NCBI GenBank assembly: GCA_010030245.1
Contig: RGPR01000004.1
Span: 1 to 38,949 of the forward strand
Origin: Gammaproteobacteria bacterium
GTDB lineage: Bacteria; Pseudomonadota; Gammaproteobacteria; Legionellales; Legionellaceae
Reading direction: 5' to 3'
DNA: 38,949 nt
Below the pieces are notes generated by a model. The model saw nothing but the letters and a program-made list of their open reading frames with translations, did no database searches and had not been told where the DNA came from. This document shows, in pieces, positions 1-8,061 of this stretch. Within the stretch, counting starts at the first letter, position 1. Each line of letters starts with the position of its first letter. Both the position numbers and the translations under genes were made by a program.

Positions 1-135
1 AAGCCCATGATGCTCTTGGCGATTGGTGCAGCGCTTATTTTTCTACCAACAATTACCGACACAGCATCTGCTACATTGTTCGGCAAATCAGGAGGCACTT
101 CAAGCGGTCCTTCAGGTGCTATCATTGGTTCATAA
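1..135 (+). CDS. icmD: IcmD/DotP-like protein, C-terminal end (partial)
   Basis: Only the last 44 codons are in the window; frame 1 is open from the first base to the TAA at 133-135. The visible part has a hydrophobic stretch (MMLLAIGAALIFLPTI), then a Ser/Gly-rich tail containing ATLFG. A small membrane protein with such an end, directly before icmJ and icmB, matches the icmG-icmC-icmD-icmJ-icmB order known from Legionella and Coxiella. IcmD/DotP is an inner-membrane component of the Dot/Icm type IVB secretion apparatus. The assignment rests mainly on gene order because the visible piece is short; IcmC/DotV is the alternative. A terminator follows 15 bases downstream, so icmJ probably has its own promoter. 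Confidence 0.7.
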   Translation, partial: KPMMLLAIGAALIFLPTITDTASATLFGKSGGTSSGPSGAIIGS

Positions 136-150
136 CAAAACATTATTCTT

Positions 151-179
151 AAAAGCACCCATTAGGGTGCTTTTTTTTT
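151..179 (+). terminator. Rho-independent terminator after icmD
   Basis: AAAAGCACCC (151-160), loop ATTA, GGGTGCTTTT (165-174), running into a T tract to 179. This is a perfect 10-bp stem with a U run. It separates the icmD transcript from icmJ-icmB-radA. The next 190 bases (181-371) hold no gene; a TTGACA lies at 308-313 but I see no well-spaced -10 partner. Confidence 0.9.
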
Positions 180-371
180 AACTCCTTCTACCCTTTTTCG
201 AGCTTTGTCATTTCTAGCATCGTTTCATGATCTTACAACTGTAGCGATTAATACATTACTAATTTGTTGGTATTTGAGTTCCTCTTTATTTTTGTGTTTC
301 ATCAAGCTTGACAAACAAAGATAAGCCATAGAAACTCTATAGAATCGATAATCATAAATTCTGCAGAAGCA

Positions 372-1043
372 ATGGACATTGAACAAATTAATATGCCAAA
401 ATATTCAGGATTAGAATTACCACTTCGTGCAAGTGCCGATGCCTGGCGTTTATTTTCTGCTCGCAAAGCTGATGTTAATTTTAAGCATTTTGAAGATAAG
501 ATATTGATTCGTGATGCCTATACCTGTCGTTTTTGTGGATTTCAAGCAAAAAACCATCAAGAAATTGTCAATGTAGATGGCAATTTTAGAAATAATAAAA
601 TAGATAACCTTGTCACAGCCTGTGTTTTTTGCACCCAATGTTTTTTTATTGAATCGATAGGTTTAGGTGGAGTTGGTGGGGGTATTGTGGTTTATTTACC
701 TGAGATTTCTCAAAACCAACTGAATGCTATTTGTCATGTGCTATTCTGTGCAATCACTAATAATTCTGGTTATAAAAATATTGCTCAAAACATATATCTT
801 AATTTGAAAATGAGATCTTCAGTAATTGAAAAAAAGTATGGTGAAGGAACTTCCGATCCAGCAAATTTTGGTTATTTACTTGTAGACTCAAAACATTTCT
901 CTGAAGAAAAAATTAATGAGATGATTAGTCCAATTCGCTTATTACCCTCACGCGCTAAATTTAGGACCCAAATCGAATCTTGGGCTTCAACAGCAATTAA
1001 TGAGGTGACAAACGTAATGAACCCAGTGAAGGAGATAAAATAA
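372..1043 (+). CDS. icmJ: Dot/Icm type IVB secretion protein IcmJ/DotN
   Basis: A 223-aa protein of the IcmJ/DotN family. In Legionella this is a zinc-binding, HNH-like protein of the type IV coupling complex (with DotL, DotM, IcmS, IcmW) that helps recruit effectors at the cytoplasmic face of the inner membrane. The sequence shows the family's WRLFSARK segment near residue 26, the metal-binding pair CRFCGF and CVFCTQC (about residues 52-90) and the NVDGNFRNNKIDNLVTAC stretch between them. Length is close to the roughly 210 aa usual for the family. The ATG at 372 has only a weak purine-rich stretch upstream; an in-frame ATG at 393 is possible but would trim the N-terminus. The stop shares its last base with the icmB ATG, indicating translational coupling. 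Confidence 0.95.
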   Translation: MDIEQINMPKYSGLELPLRASADAWRLFSARKADVNFKHFEDKILIRDAYTCRFCGFQAKNHQEIVNVDGNFRNNKIDNLVTACVFCTQCFFIESIGLGGVGGGIVVYLPEISQNQLNAICHVLFCAITNNSGYKNIAQNIYLNLKMRSSVIEKKYGEGTSDPANFGYLLVDSKHFSEEKINEMISPIRLLPSRAKFRTQIESWASTAINEVTNVMNPVKEIK

Positions 1044-4000
1044 TGGGCAATTTAGCAGCTTCTTTTTTTGATGGGGTTGATACTTTTCTTGCCTGGCTAA
1101 GCTCATCATTAAAGCAATACACCATTAATTATTGTGATTTGGAGACTGCAGATAGTGAGACAGTATTGGTTAACCATGATGGAACAATGGTTAGTATTAT
1201 TAAAATTGATGGCATAACAACTTTAGTTGGGGAAGAAGAATTTGAAACCATCATGCGTCAGCTCGAAAATGCTTTACAAGCAACTATGTCTCTCCCAGGC
1301 TATTCATTTCAAATTTATTTTGGATATGATAAAGCAGGGATCAAACAGTACATTAAGAAAAACTTTGCTCCTGCAATCGCAACAGCAAAGCAACTTGATT
1401 TAAATCTAGAAGATTTATTTCGGGAACGATTTGAGATTATGTCTAATTATTGCGGCGGTGAGAGTTGCTATGTGGCATTATTTACTCGACCTTATAGTAT
1501 GTCTAAAGATCAAATGAATATGGCCATAAAGGAAAAAATGGAATTAATTAAGGAAAATAAAATTCCGCCATTTAATATAGCGCAGACGTTTTTTGCATCT
1601 TTTCCTGAAATGAGGACCAATCATGAATCTTTTGTTAAATCTTTTCTAAATGATTTGGCCGCTAGTAATTTGGTTTCAACATTATTAAATATACATGATG
1701 CCGTGCACATCATTCGCTACATTGTTGATCCTGAATTTACAGGTGATGATTGGCGTGCAAGTCTTCCAGGTGATTCTTTAGCTGCTCGTGAAATTAAGCA
1801 TTTTGAAGGTGATGTATCAGATATCATGTGGCCTTCACTCGCTAAACAAGTTGTTCCAAGAGAGGCAATTATTTATGATAGGCGAACAGTTCAAGTAGGC
1901 GATAAAATTTATACTTCTGTTTTTATTGATTTATTCCCTAAAGAAATACGTAGTTTTTCAGTTTTTTTTGCTCGAATATTATCGACTAATATACCATGGC
2001 GCATCACTTTTCTAGTTGAAAGTGAGGGATTATCTACTCTCAAATTCAGAGGAATGTTAAGTTCAATTCTTGCATTTTCATCAGCTCAAAATCGATTAAT
2101 TAGTGATGCTGTTAATTTACTAAAGTATCTCAATTTGAATACCGATGAGACACTGGTTCGACTTCGTGTGGTGGCTACAACCCATGCCCCTGAAGGCGAA
2201 ATCAATCTCTTGCGCACGCGTACCTCAGAATTGGTTAAAGCGCTTCAGGGTTGGGGTAGTATGGATATCTCTGAGTTTTGTGGTGATCCCTTTGCAGGGT
2301 TTATAAGCTCCACCTTGGCCACCAGTATAAATAATCCAGCTATACCAACAGTCGCACCTTTATCAGAAATTTTGAGGATGATGCCATGGACTAGACCAGC
2401 CTCACCTTGGGAACATGGTGCTTTGTTGTTCCGTTCCCCAGATGGAAAACCATGGCCATTCCAGCCTGGCTCTTCTTTACAGACCACTTGGATTGATTTG
2501 GTTTATGCACGACCTGGTTCTGGTAAATCTGTCTTATCCAATACTCAAAATTTGGCTTTATGTTTATTAGGAGGTATACCTCGGCTTCCTCGAATTGCCA
2601 TCATTGATATTGGCCCATCCAGTAGTGGCTTGATATCTTTATTAAAAGAAGCCTTGCCACAAGGTAAAAAACATTTAGCTGCTCATTTTCGTTTACAGAT
2701 GAAAGAACATTACTCGATTAACCCATTCGATACGCAACTTGGATTTCGCCTACCTACCGCTGCTGAAAGAGCTTTTTTGGTTAATTTTGTGACCTTGCTT
2801 GTTACCCCAGTCGGCGCAACTAAACCATATGATGCTATGGCTGATTTGGTTGGTATGGTCATTGATGAAATGTATCGAGCATTTTCCGATGAATTTAAGC
2901 CATCTCCATATTCTCCAGGAATTGATTTGATGCTTGATTCTTTGTTAGAAGAGATAGGCTTTATCAAGGACTCAAAATCAACTTGGTGGGAAGTTACCGA
3001 TGTCCTAGCTGCTGCAGGTCTAGCACATGAAGCTATTTTAGCTCAACGCTTTGCCATGCCCTTATTATCTGATGCAGCATCGATTTGTCGAACACCGGCC
3101 ATTGAAGATCTTTATGGTAAAATTTCAACGCCTACAGGTGAAAACTTAATTAGTGCTTTTTCACGTATGATTTCTTCTGCAGTGAGAGAATATCCAATAT
3201 TATCGAGGGTTACAGCGTTTTCGATAGGGGATGCTAGAGTTGTGGCACTTGACCTTGATGAAGTTGCTAAAACTGGCGGTGAAGCCGCAGATCGACAAAC
3301 AGCTGTGATGTATATGTTAGCCCGTTATGTGTTAGCTCGACATTATTATTTAACCGAGGATATATTAAATTCTTGCCCTGTTCAGTATATCGATTATCAT
3401 CGTGAACGTATCCGAGAAATTAGAGAAGATCCTAAACGGATTGTCTATGATGAATTTCATCGAACCTCAAAAGCGCAGGCAGTCAGGGATCAAGTATTGG
3501 TTGATATGCGCGAAGGTCGTAAATGGAATGTCCAAATTTCATTACTGTCTCAATCTGTAGAGGATTTTGATTCTATCATGATTGATTTTGCAACGGCAAT
3601 TTATATCATGGATGCTGGCCCCACTCAGGCTGTTGATAAAACCTGTGAAATTTTTGGCTTGTCACCCACGGCTCGTAATGCCTTGATCAATCGAGTGCAT
3701 GGACCACGTGCAGGTGGAGGAACTTTTTTAGTTCAGTATGCCACTAAACTTGGCTTGAATACGCAGTTACTGACCTTAACACTTGGCCCAATTGAATTGT
3801 GGGCATTTTCAACAACAGCTGAAGATGTGATCATTCGTAATCATCTGTATCGACATATTGGCCCCGTTGAAGCTCGTCGTTTTTTAGCGTTGTTATTTCC
3901 AGGTGGCAGTGCAGGGAAAGAGTTAGGTCGAAGAATTAATGAAATAAGTCAAGATCAGGCACGATTAAATTCAGATGAACAACAAAGTGTTGTGATGGGG

Positions 4001-4069
4001 CTGGCAAATGATATCATTAATGCCTACTCCAAAGATCCATATTCCAATACCATTATCGAAAATAAATGA
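1043..4069 (+). CDS. icmB: Dot/Icm type IVB secretion ATPase IcmB/DotO
   Basis: A 1008-aa VirB4-like ATPase, the length expected for IcmB/DotO. It powers the Dot/Icm machine as a hexamer at the cytoplasmic base of the channel together with DotB. The Walker A motif ARPGSGKS lies at residues 489-496 and a Walker B-type segment RIVYDEFHR at about 798-806. The N-terminal half is the poorly conserved VirB4-like domain. An AGGAG sits upstream of the ATG, inside the icmJ end, and the ATG overlaps the icmJ stop. The 3' end overlaps radA by four bases (ATGA). The gene is intact, so the secretion system is probably functional, although the remaining dot/icm genes lie outside the window. Confidence 0.96.
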   Translation: MGNLAASFFDGVDTFLAWLSSSLKQYTINYCDLETADSETVLVNHDGTMVSIIKIDGITTLVGEEEFETIMRQLENALQATMSLPGYSFQIYFGYDKAGIKQYIKKNFAPAIATAKQLDLNLEDLFRERFEIMSNYCGGESCYVALFTRPYSMSKDQMNMAIKEKMELIKENKIPPFNIAQTFFASFPEMRTNHESFVKSFLNDLAASNLVSTLLNIHDAVHIIRYIVDPEFTGDDWRASLPGDSLAAREIKHFEGDVSDIMWPSLAKQVVPREAIIYDRRTVQVGDKIYTSVFIDLFPKEIRSFSVFFARILSTNIPWRITFLVESEGLSTLKFRGMLSSILAFSSAQNRLISDAVNLLKYLNLNTDETLVRLRVVATTHAPEGEINLLRTRTSELVKALQGWGSMDISEFCGDPFAGFISSTLATSINNPAIPTVAPLSEILRMMPWTRPASPWEHGALLFRSPDGKPWPFQPGSSLQTTWIDLVYARPGSGKSVLSNTQNLALCLLGGIPRLPRIAIIDIGPSSSGLISLLKEALPQGKKHLAAHFRLQMKEHYSINPFDTQLGFRLPTAAERAFLVNFVTLLVTPVGATKPYDAMADLVGMVIDEMYRAFSDEFKPSPYSPGIDLMLDSLLEEIGFIKDSKSTWWEVTDVLAAAGLAHEAILAQRFAMPLLSDAASICRTPAIEDLYGKISTPTGENLISAFSRMISSAVREYPILSRVTAFSIGDARVVALDLDEVAKTGGEAADRQTAVMYMLARYVLARHYYLTEDILNSCPVQYIDYHRERIREIREDPKRIVYDEFHRTSKAQAVRDQVLVDMREGRKWNVQISLLSQSVEDFDSIMIDFATAIYIMDAGPTQAVDKTCEIFGLSPTARNALINRVHGPRAGGGTFLVQYATKLGLNTQLLTLTLGPIELWAFSTTAEDVIIRNHLYRHIGPVEARRFLALLFPGGSAGKELGRRINEISQDQARLNSDEQQSVVMGLANDIINAYSKDPYSNTIIENK

Positions 4070-5412
4070 AGTTAAAAAATCGTTATATATGTCAGCAATG
4101 TGGTTCAATTTCAACGCAGTGGAGTGGGCAATGTCATCATTGCCATTCATGGAATAGCTTAATATCTGAAATAGTCCCCAAAAAATCAGATCATTTTCAT
4201 TATGCAGAGGCTCGTTCAGATATTACCCCAATGTCCGCAGTTAGTCTTGAGGAATATCCCCGCTATCACTCAGGTTTTGAAGAGTTGAATCGAGTCTTAG
4301 GTGGGGGGTTGGTCTTGGGTTCTGTGGTGTTGATTGGTGGTGATCCTGGCATTGGAAAATCAACCTTGTTATTACAAGCAGTTACGCATCTTGCGAAGTC
4401 GCATAAAGTGCTTTATGTTTCAGGTGAGGAATCTTTAAGTCAGATTGCCTTGCGTGCTAAACGTATGCAATTAACTGCTGATGCGCTGTCTTTACTGGCA
4501 GAAACCCAAGTTGAAAGTATTATTCAAAAGGCTTCGGATTATAAACCGCAAGTGATGGTTATTGATTCCATCCAAACCATGTATACGGATGTCCAAACTG
4601 GTTCACCAGGGGGGGTTGGTCAATTAAGAGAAGCAACTGCTCAATTGGTCCGTTTTGCTAAAACCTCCAATACCACCATTTTTCTTGTCGGCCATGTCAC
4701 TAAAGAGGGTGCATTAGCAGGGCCAAGAGTCCTAGAGCATATGGTAGATGCAGTTCTATATTTTGAAGGTCAGCAGGATAGTCGTTTTCGTGTCATACGT
4801 GCGATTAAAAATCGCTTTGGTGCGGTCAATGAATTGGGTGTATTTGCAATGACAGAAAAAGGGTTGAAAGAAGTGAGCAATCCTTCAGCGATTTTTTTAT
4901 CCGGGCATAATGAACCCATGCCGGGTAGCGCTATCATGGCCACTTGGGAAGGCTCTAGGCCGTTATTAGTAGAAATACAGGCCCTAGTTGATGACAGTTA
5001 TGGTCAACAACCTCGAAGGGTGACTGCAGGTCTAGAAGGAAATCGTTTAGCCATTTTACTGGCAGTATTACATCGACATGCAGGGGTTTCTACATTTACA
5101 CAAGATATTTTTATCAATGTGGTTGGGGGGGTAAAAGTCACTGAAACGGCAGCTGACTTAGCACTGCTTGCCGCTGTCTTATCGAGTTTAAAAAATAAAG
5201 TCAGCCAAGCTCAAACAATTATTTTTGGTGAGGTTGGTTTAGGTGGTGAAATTCGTCCAGTGCAATCAGGGCAAGAACGTATCAAAGAAGCTCAAAAACA
5301 TGGCTTTGTTAGAGCAATTGTACCTTTTGCCAACGCCGGTAAAGCTAAAAATTCAGGTATAGAAATTATACCTATTAAACATATCCAAGAATTACTAGCT
5401 GTGTTATTTTAA
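4066..5412 (+). CDS. radA: DNA repair protein RadA (Sms)
   Basis: 448 aa, the normal length for RadA, a RecA-like ATPase that drives branch migration during recombinational repair. Domains in order: an N-terminal four-Cys zinc finger (C9, C12, C23, C26); the RecA-like core with Walker A GGDPGIGKST at residues 91-100; the RadA-specific KNRFG motif near residue 248; and a C-terminal Lon-protease-like domain. Its ATG overlaps the icmB TGA in an ATGA arrangement and no Shine-Dalgarno sequence is visible, so translation probably depends on ribosomes finishing icmB. A housekeeping repair gene coupled to a secretion ATPase is unexpected. A gene-poor stretch of about 500 bases follows. Confidence 0.97.
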   Translation: MKLKNRYICQQCGSISTQWSGQCHHCHSWNSLISEIVPKKSDHFHYAEARSDITPMSAVSLEEYPRYHSGFEELNRVLGGGLVLGSVVLIGGDPGIGKSTLLLQAVTHLAKSHKVLYVSGEESLSQIALRAKRMQLTADALSLLAETQVESIIQKASDYKPQVMVIDSIQTMYTDVQTGSPGGVGQLREATAQLVRFAKTSNTTIFLVGHVTKEGALAGPRVLEHMVDAVLYFEGQQDSRFRVIRAIKNRFGAVNELGVFAMTEKGLKEVSNPSAIFLSGHNEPMPGSAIMATWEGSRPLLVEIQALVDDSYGQQPRRVTAGLEGNRLAILLAVLHRHAGVSTFTQDIFINVVGGVKVTETAADLALLAAVLSSLKNKVSQAQTIIFGEVGLGGEIRPVQSGQERIKEAQKHGFVRAIVPFANAGKAKNSGIEIIPIKHIQELLAVLF

Positions 5413-5584
5413 GTATCGTCTTATACTCTTAGCATGAGTTTACTGATTTGAGTTATTGATGGTATTTATTGAAATAATTAGAAAAATACTCATTTTTTAT
5501 TTGGACCCGCTATTCCGCACCCCTTAAATTGAATTAAAAATTTACATTTTTTTTTAAAGTTCTTGACAGCAGATCTGGATTTTA

Positions 5585-5740
5585 TCAAACTTAAACATCA
5601 AAAATTTAGACCATTTAGGTTTGGTTGCCAGACTATGTCAAGAAGAGGTATTTCTCAAATAATTGATAAACTCATCGCAAGCACTGCAAATGATAAAATG
5701 ATCAGTACTGGTAAATGTCTTGAAGCCATGATTTTAACTT
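5585..5740 (+). pseudogene. Relic of IS1634-type (DUF4277) transposase, frameshifted
   Basis: This lies in the 513-base stretch between radA and the next gene. One frame reads NIKNLDHLGLVARLCQE (from about 5594) and stops shortly after. The next frame carries on as GISQIIDKLIASTANDK and ends in KCLEAMIL before another stop. Joined, this looks like the N-terminus of IS1634-type transposases (DUF4277: KNLDHLGLVAG..., then ...AMILNGLG). The body of the transposase and both terminal repeats are absent, so it is a decayed fragment. The rest of the stretch has no convincing gene; a 33-codon reverse frame (about 5735-5833, reading MLPNEKKGHIDGEVKV) is probably chance. Confidence 0.7.
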
Positions 5741-5866
5741 GAGGCAATACGAACCGGCAAAGTTAATTGTCGCTCAATACTGTGAACCTTAACTTCCCCA
5801 TCAATATGTCCTTTTTTTTCGTTTGGTAACATTTTTTATGAGGCAACTCGGCCTAGATTATCAAAT

Positions 5867-5895
5867 TTGACAAATACTGTTTTGTGAACTTTAAT
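5867..5895 (+). promoter_or_regulatory. Sigma-70-type promoter for the small exported protein
   Basis: TTGACA (5867-5872), a 17-base spacer and TTTAAT (5890-5895), close to consensus. Transcription would start near 5902, about 25 bases before the ATG at 5927. Confidence 0.7.
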
Positions 5896-5926
5896 TTTAA
5901 GTGAGACAATTTATGAGGAATTTATC

Positions 5927-6133
5927 ATGTTATTAAAAACTTTGATTGGCACAATTGCAATAGCTAGTATTGCCTGTAGTGTTTATGCTCGTGAAGTCGA
6001 TAGGACTTTAAGTACAGATAAGGGTACTTATCACCATAGCAGAGATGAAGAGAATGGACAGGTAACAACAGAAACTAATATTCATGGTAATAAGGTAAAT
6101 TTTGATAGCAATGTAACTAGGGATAAGCGTTAA
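5927..6133 (+). CDS. Small exported protein of unknown function
   Basis: A 68-aa protein that I do not recognise. Residues 1-21 form a typical signal peptide: Lys4, the hydrophobic run TLIGTIAIASIACS, then VYA with likely cleavage after Ala21. The mature part is only about 47 residues, very hydrophilic and rich in Thr, Asn, Asp and His. It has no Cys, so it is not a lipoprotein. GAGGAA sits 6 bases before the ATG and a near-consensus promoter lies upstream, which supports a real expressed gene. It follows the transposase relic and is probably periplasmic or secreted. Confidence 0.65.
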   Translation: MLLKTLIGTIAIASIACSVYAREVDRTLSTDKGTYHHSRDEENGQVTTETNIHGNKVNFDSNVTRDKR

Positions 6134-6154
6134 AATGTAGTAGCTCAAACTTGT

Positions 6155-6191
6155 TCTGACAGTCGTCGGTTTTTCAGAAGTGTCTGTCAGA
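6155..6191. repeat. Imperfect stem-loop, 8-bp arms
   Basis: TCTGACAG (6155-6162) and CTGTCAGA (6184-6191) are perfect inverted repeats with a 21-base loop, just after the small exported protein gene. There is no long T tract, so it is at best a weak terminator or an mRNA 3' end structure. Confidence 0.4.
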
Positions 6192-6197
6192 TTAAAT

Positions 6198-6512
6198 TTA
6201 GTTCAAAAACTTTTGCTTCCAGAGTTGTTTCGCAACGAGAAGTATTTTTTTTTGGTTTAAATCCATTTGCATAGCTACTAAGGGTCTCTGTTCTTGTTTA
6301 ATCTTCATCGCCTCATTGATTAAAAAAGCAACTGCATTGCCTAATCCGTCCAAGCTTTTGTTTGATACTACTTCTGCCAAATCAGGTAATCTGGTATAAT
6401 GATATACTGTGATCATTTTTTTTGAGAAACAGAAGTTTAATCGATCACCGCACCTCAATGCCTTACTAATCATTACAGAACAAATGTTCGTCACCTTACC
6501 ATGCTTCGGCAA
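6198..6512 (-). CDS. Doubtful small hypothetical protein
   Basis: A 104-codon open frame on the minus strand, starting at TTG (6512), with in-frame ATGs at about 6473 and 6419. No start has a clear ribosome binding site. The C-terminal 70 residues (from MITVYHYTRLPDLAEVV) read like real protein with amphipathic helices, but I recognise no family. It could be a small gene, a remnant in this decayed accessory patch, or chance. Without it, 6134-6636 would hold only the stem-loop at 6155-6191 and the promoter at 6578-6606. Confidence 0.3.
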   Translation of the reverse strand: MPKHGKVTNICSVMISKALRCGDRLNFCFSKKMITVYHYTRLPDLAEVVSNKSLDGLGNAVAFLINEAMKIKQEQRPLVAMQMDLNQKKILLVAKQLWKQKFLN

Positions 6513-6577
6513 TTATTTCATTTTTTTTTCTGTTGGCAATATTATTGGCGATGCAATCTGATCTCTTTATTATCATG

Positions 6578-6606
6578 TTGATCAAAATAATGATGCGTGA
6601 TAAAAT
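6578..6606 (+). promoter_or_regulatory. Candidate promoter for the IQ-motif protein
   Basis: TTGATC (6578-6583), a 17-base spacer and TAAAAT (6601-6606). The predicted start near 6613 leaves a 5' leader of about 24 bases before the ATG at 6637. No clear Shine-Dalgarno sequence precedes that ATG. Confidence 0.45.
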
Positions 6607-6636
6607 AACAAACTGTTTATTGTTTATGTCGTAATA

Positions 6637-8028
6637 ATGAAAAAATATACTGAAATAGATATCAGCGCAATAGCTGCTGATTCAAATAGAACACTTTTAC
6701 AATCCATCGGTAAACATGGGATTGTTAGCCCTAATAAAATTTCTGCGACTGTGTCTTCCAATCAAACAGCGCAAACAAGCACAGTTCAAGAAGGTGTGTG
6801 CGTTAATTATGTGGATTTAAGAAAAGCAAATTCTGTAGCAAGAAAAACAGCTTTCGAAGCTGCTTTTGATGAAGAGTATCTTGGTGTATTTGGCATCAGT
6901 TTAGAACGAAGCCACTCTTTACAAGCAATGTTAAAACCTGAGTTGCTCATGCAAGAAATTCAAGCGCGTATCACGCATCAAGTTCTATTTATATTACAGC
7001 CTCCAAGTTTATTACCCTTTAGAGGCAAACCTTTTGCTGCCCAAGATTCTGTTGATTTGGCTTATTATAGCCCAAAAGAGGATGATGGTTTTTCACAAGC
7101 GCGCTCAAAAAGTGTATTTACAGGATCTGATATTCCAGTTTGCTCAAATGTAACAGAAATCAAAACCGATAAGGATTTTTCAATAGAAAAAAAAGATGTT
7201 ATTGCAATATTGGTCCCTGAACATCTTTTTGAAACATGCCACGAGATTTTTTCTGCTACAGGCATCGACATTATTTCAGTATCTTCCAGCCAAAAAACTT
7301 TAAGATGTTTACCTCAGATACTTGAAATGTCGTTTAAGGAGACATTAACCGATCCTCTTTCACTCCATGTGCCAAAATATGCAACAGTGTTAGATGCTTA
7401 TTGTCTACAAAACAAAATTTCTCATTTTTCTTTACATGCAGTCCGCTTAAATACCGATTTTGACTTCACCCTTCGTCCCATCGCTAACGGGCATTTGCAT
7501 CAAGCTGTTCTTAAATCTGTCCATGCACGAATAGCTCATCAAAATGAAGATGGATTGGCTTGGGCGGTCATTCATAAAAAATATGGGCAGTCTAAAGATG
7601 AATTGATTAAAAACTTATCCAAATATTGGAAACCAGTACATCTGGAATGCTTTCTTCGTATTAATAGCCATTCAATGGATAACTTCAAACAACTAGCCTG
7701 CCTAAAAGGAGAGCATCTTATCAATAGGACATATGCTACATTGCATTCAGGACAAGTTTATTTTTTATTAAAGCATGGCATTGATTTGGCGCGTACGCCT
7801 TATTACTTTATGATGCATTGTTCAAAGGAAAAAACGCCGCTGCTAAAAAAAGTTATTGACGATTTCGAAACGATTCAACAAGAACAAGCGACAGTCATAC
7901 AGTCGCATGTTCGAGGGTATCATTGCCAAAAATTTTTCAAGGGTTATCAAAAAGCCAAGCACAAGATGGAGGCTGCCCAGTTCGAGATGGAGGCCAATAA
8001 ACAATGGTTATTATCCAAGATTAGGTAA
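6637..8028 (+). CDS. Unknown 463-aa protein with C-terminal IQ-like motif; candidate Dot/Icm effector
   Basis: I recognise no family over most of its length. It has no signal peptide or membrane segment. The notable feature is near the C-terminus: residues 421-432 read IQSHVRGYHCQK, fitting the IQ calmodulin-binding pattern (IQxxxRG followed by a basic residue, here one position later than ideal). It is followed by an amphipathic, charged helix to residue 463. IQ motifs are characteristic of eukaryotic proteins. In Legionella the Dot/Icm effector SidJ uses one to bind host calmodulin. Together with the nearby icm genes and the accessory setting, this makes a translocated effector plausible, but that is inference. 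It converges on mutS with 33 bases between the stops. Confidence 0.75.
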   Translation: MKKYTEIDISAIAADSNRTLLQSIGKHGIVSPNKISATVSSNQTAQTSTVQEGVCVNYVDLRKANSVARKTAFEAAFDEEYLGVFGISLERSHSLQAMLKPELLMQEIQARITHQVLFILQPPSLLPFRGKPFAAQDSVDLAYYSPKEDDGFSQARSKSVFTGSDIPVCSNVTEIKTDKDFSIEKKDVIAILVPEHLFETCHEIFSATGIDIISVSSSQKTLRCLPQILEMSFKETLTDPLSLHVPKYATVLDAYCLQNKISHFSLHAVRLNTDFDFTLRPIANGHLHQAVLKSVHARIAHQNEDGLAWAVIHKKYGQSKDELIKNLSKYWKPVHLECFLRINSHSMDNFKQLACLKGEHLINRTYATLHSGQVYFLLKHGIDLARTPYYFMMHCSKEKTPLLKKVIDDFETIQQEQATVIQSHVRGYHCQKFFKGYQKAKHKMEAAQFEMEANKQWLLSKIR

Positions 8029-8061
8029 TCACGCATCAAACAAAAAGATGATATGTTGGTT

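Noticed and set aside
308..345. TTGACA at 308 as the icmJ promoter
   Set aside because: The nearest -10-like sequences are 13 or 24 bases away, outside the normal spacing.
5735..5833. 33-codon reverse frame starting MLPNEKKGHIDGEVKV
   Set aside because: It is too short, has no ribosome binding site and resembles no known family; kept only as a remark.
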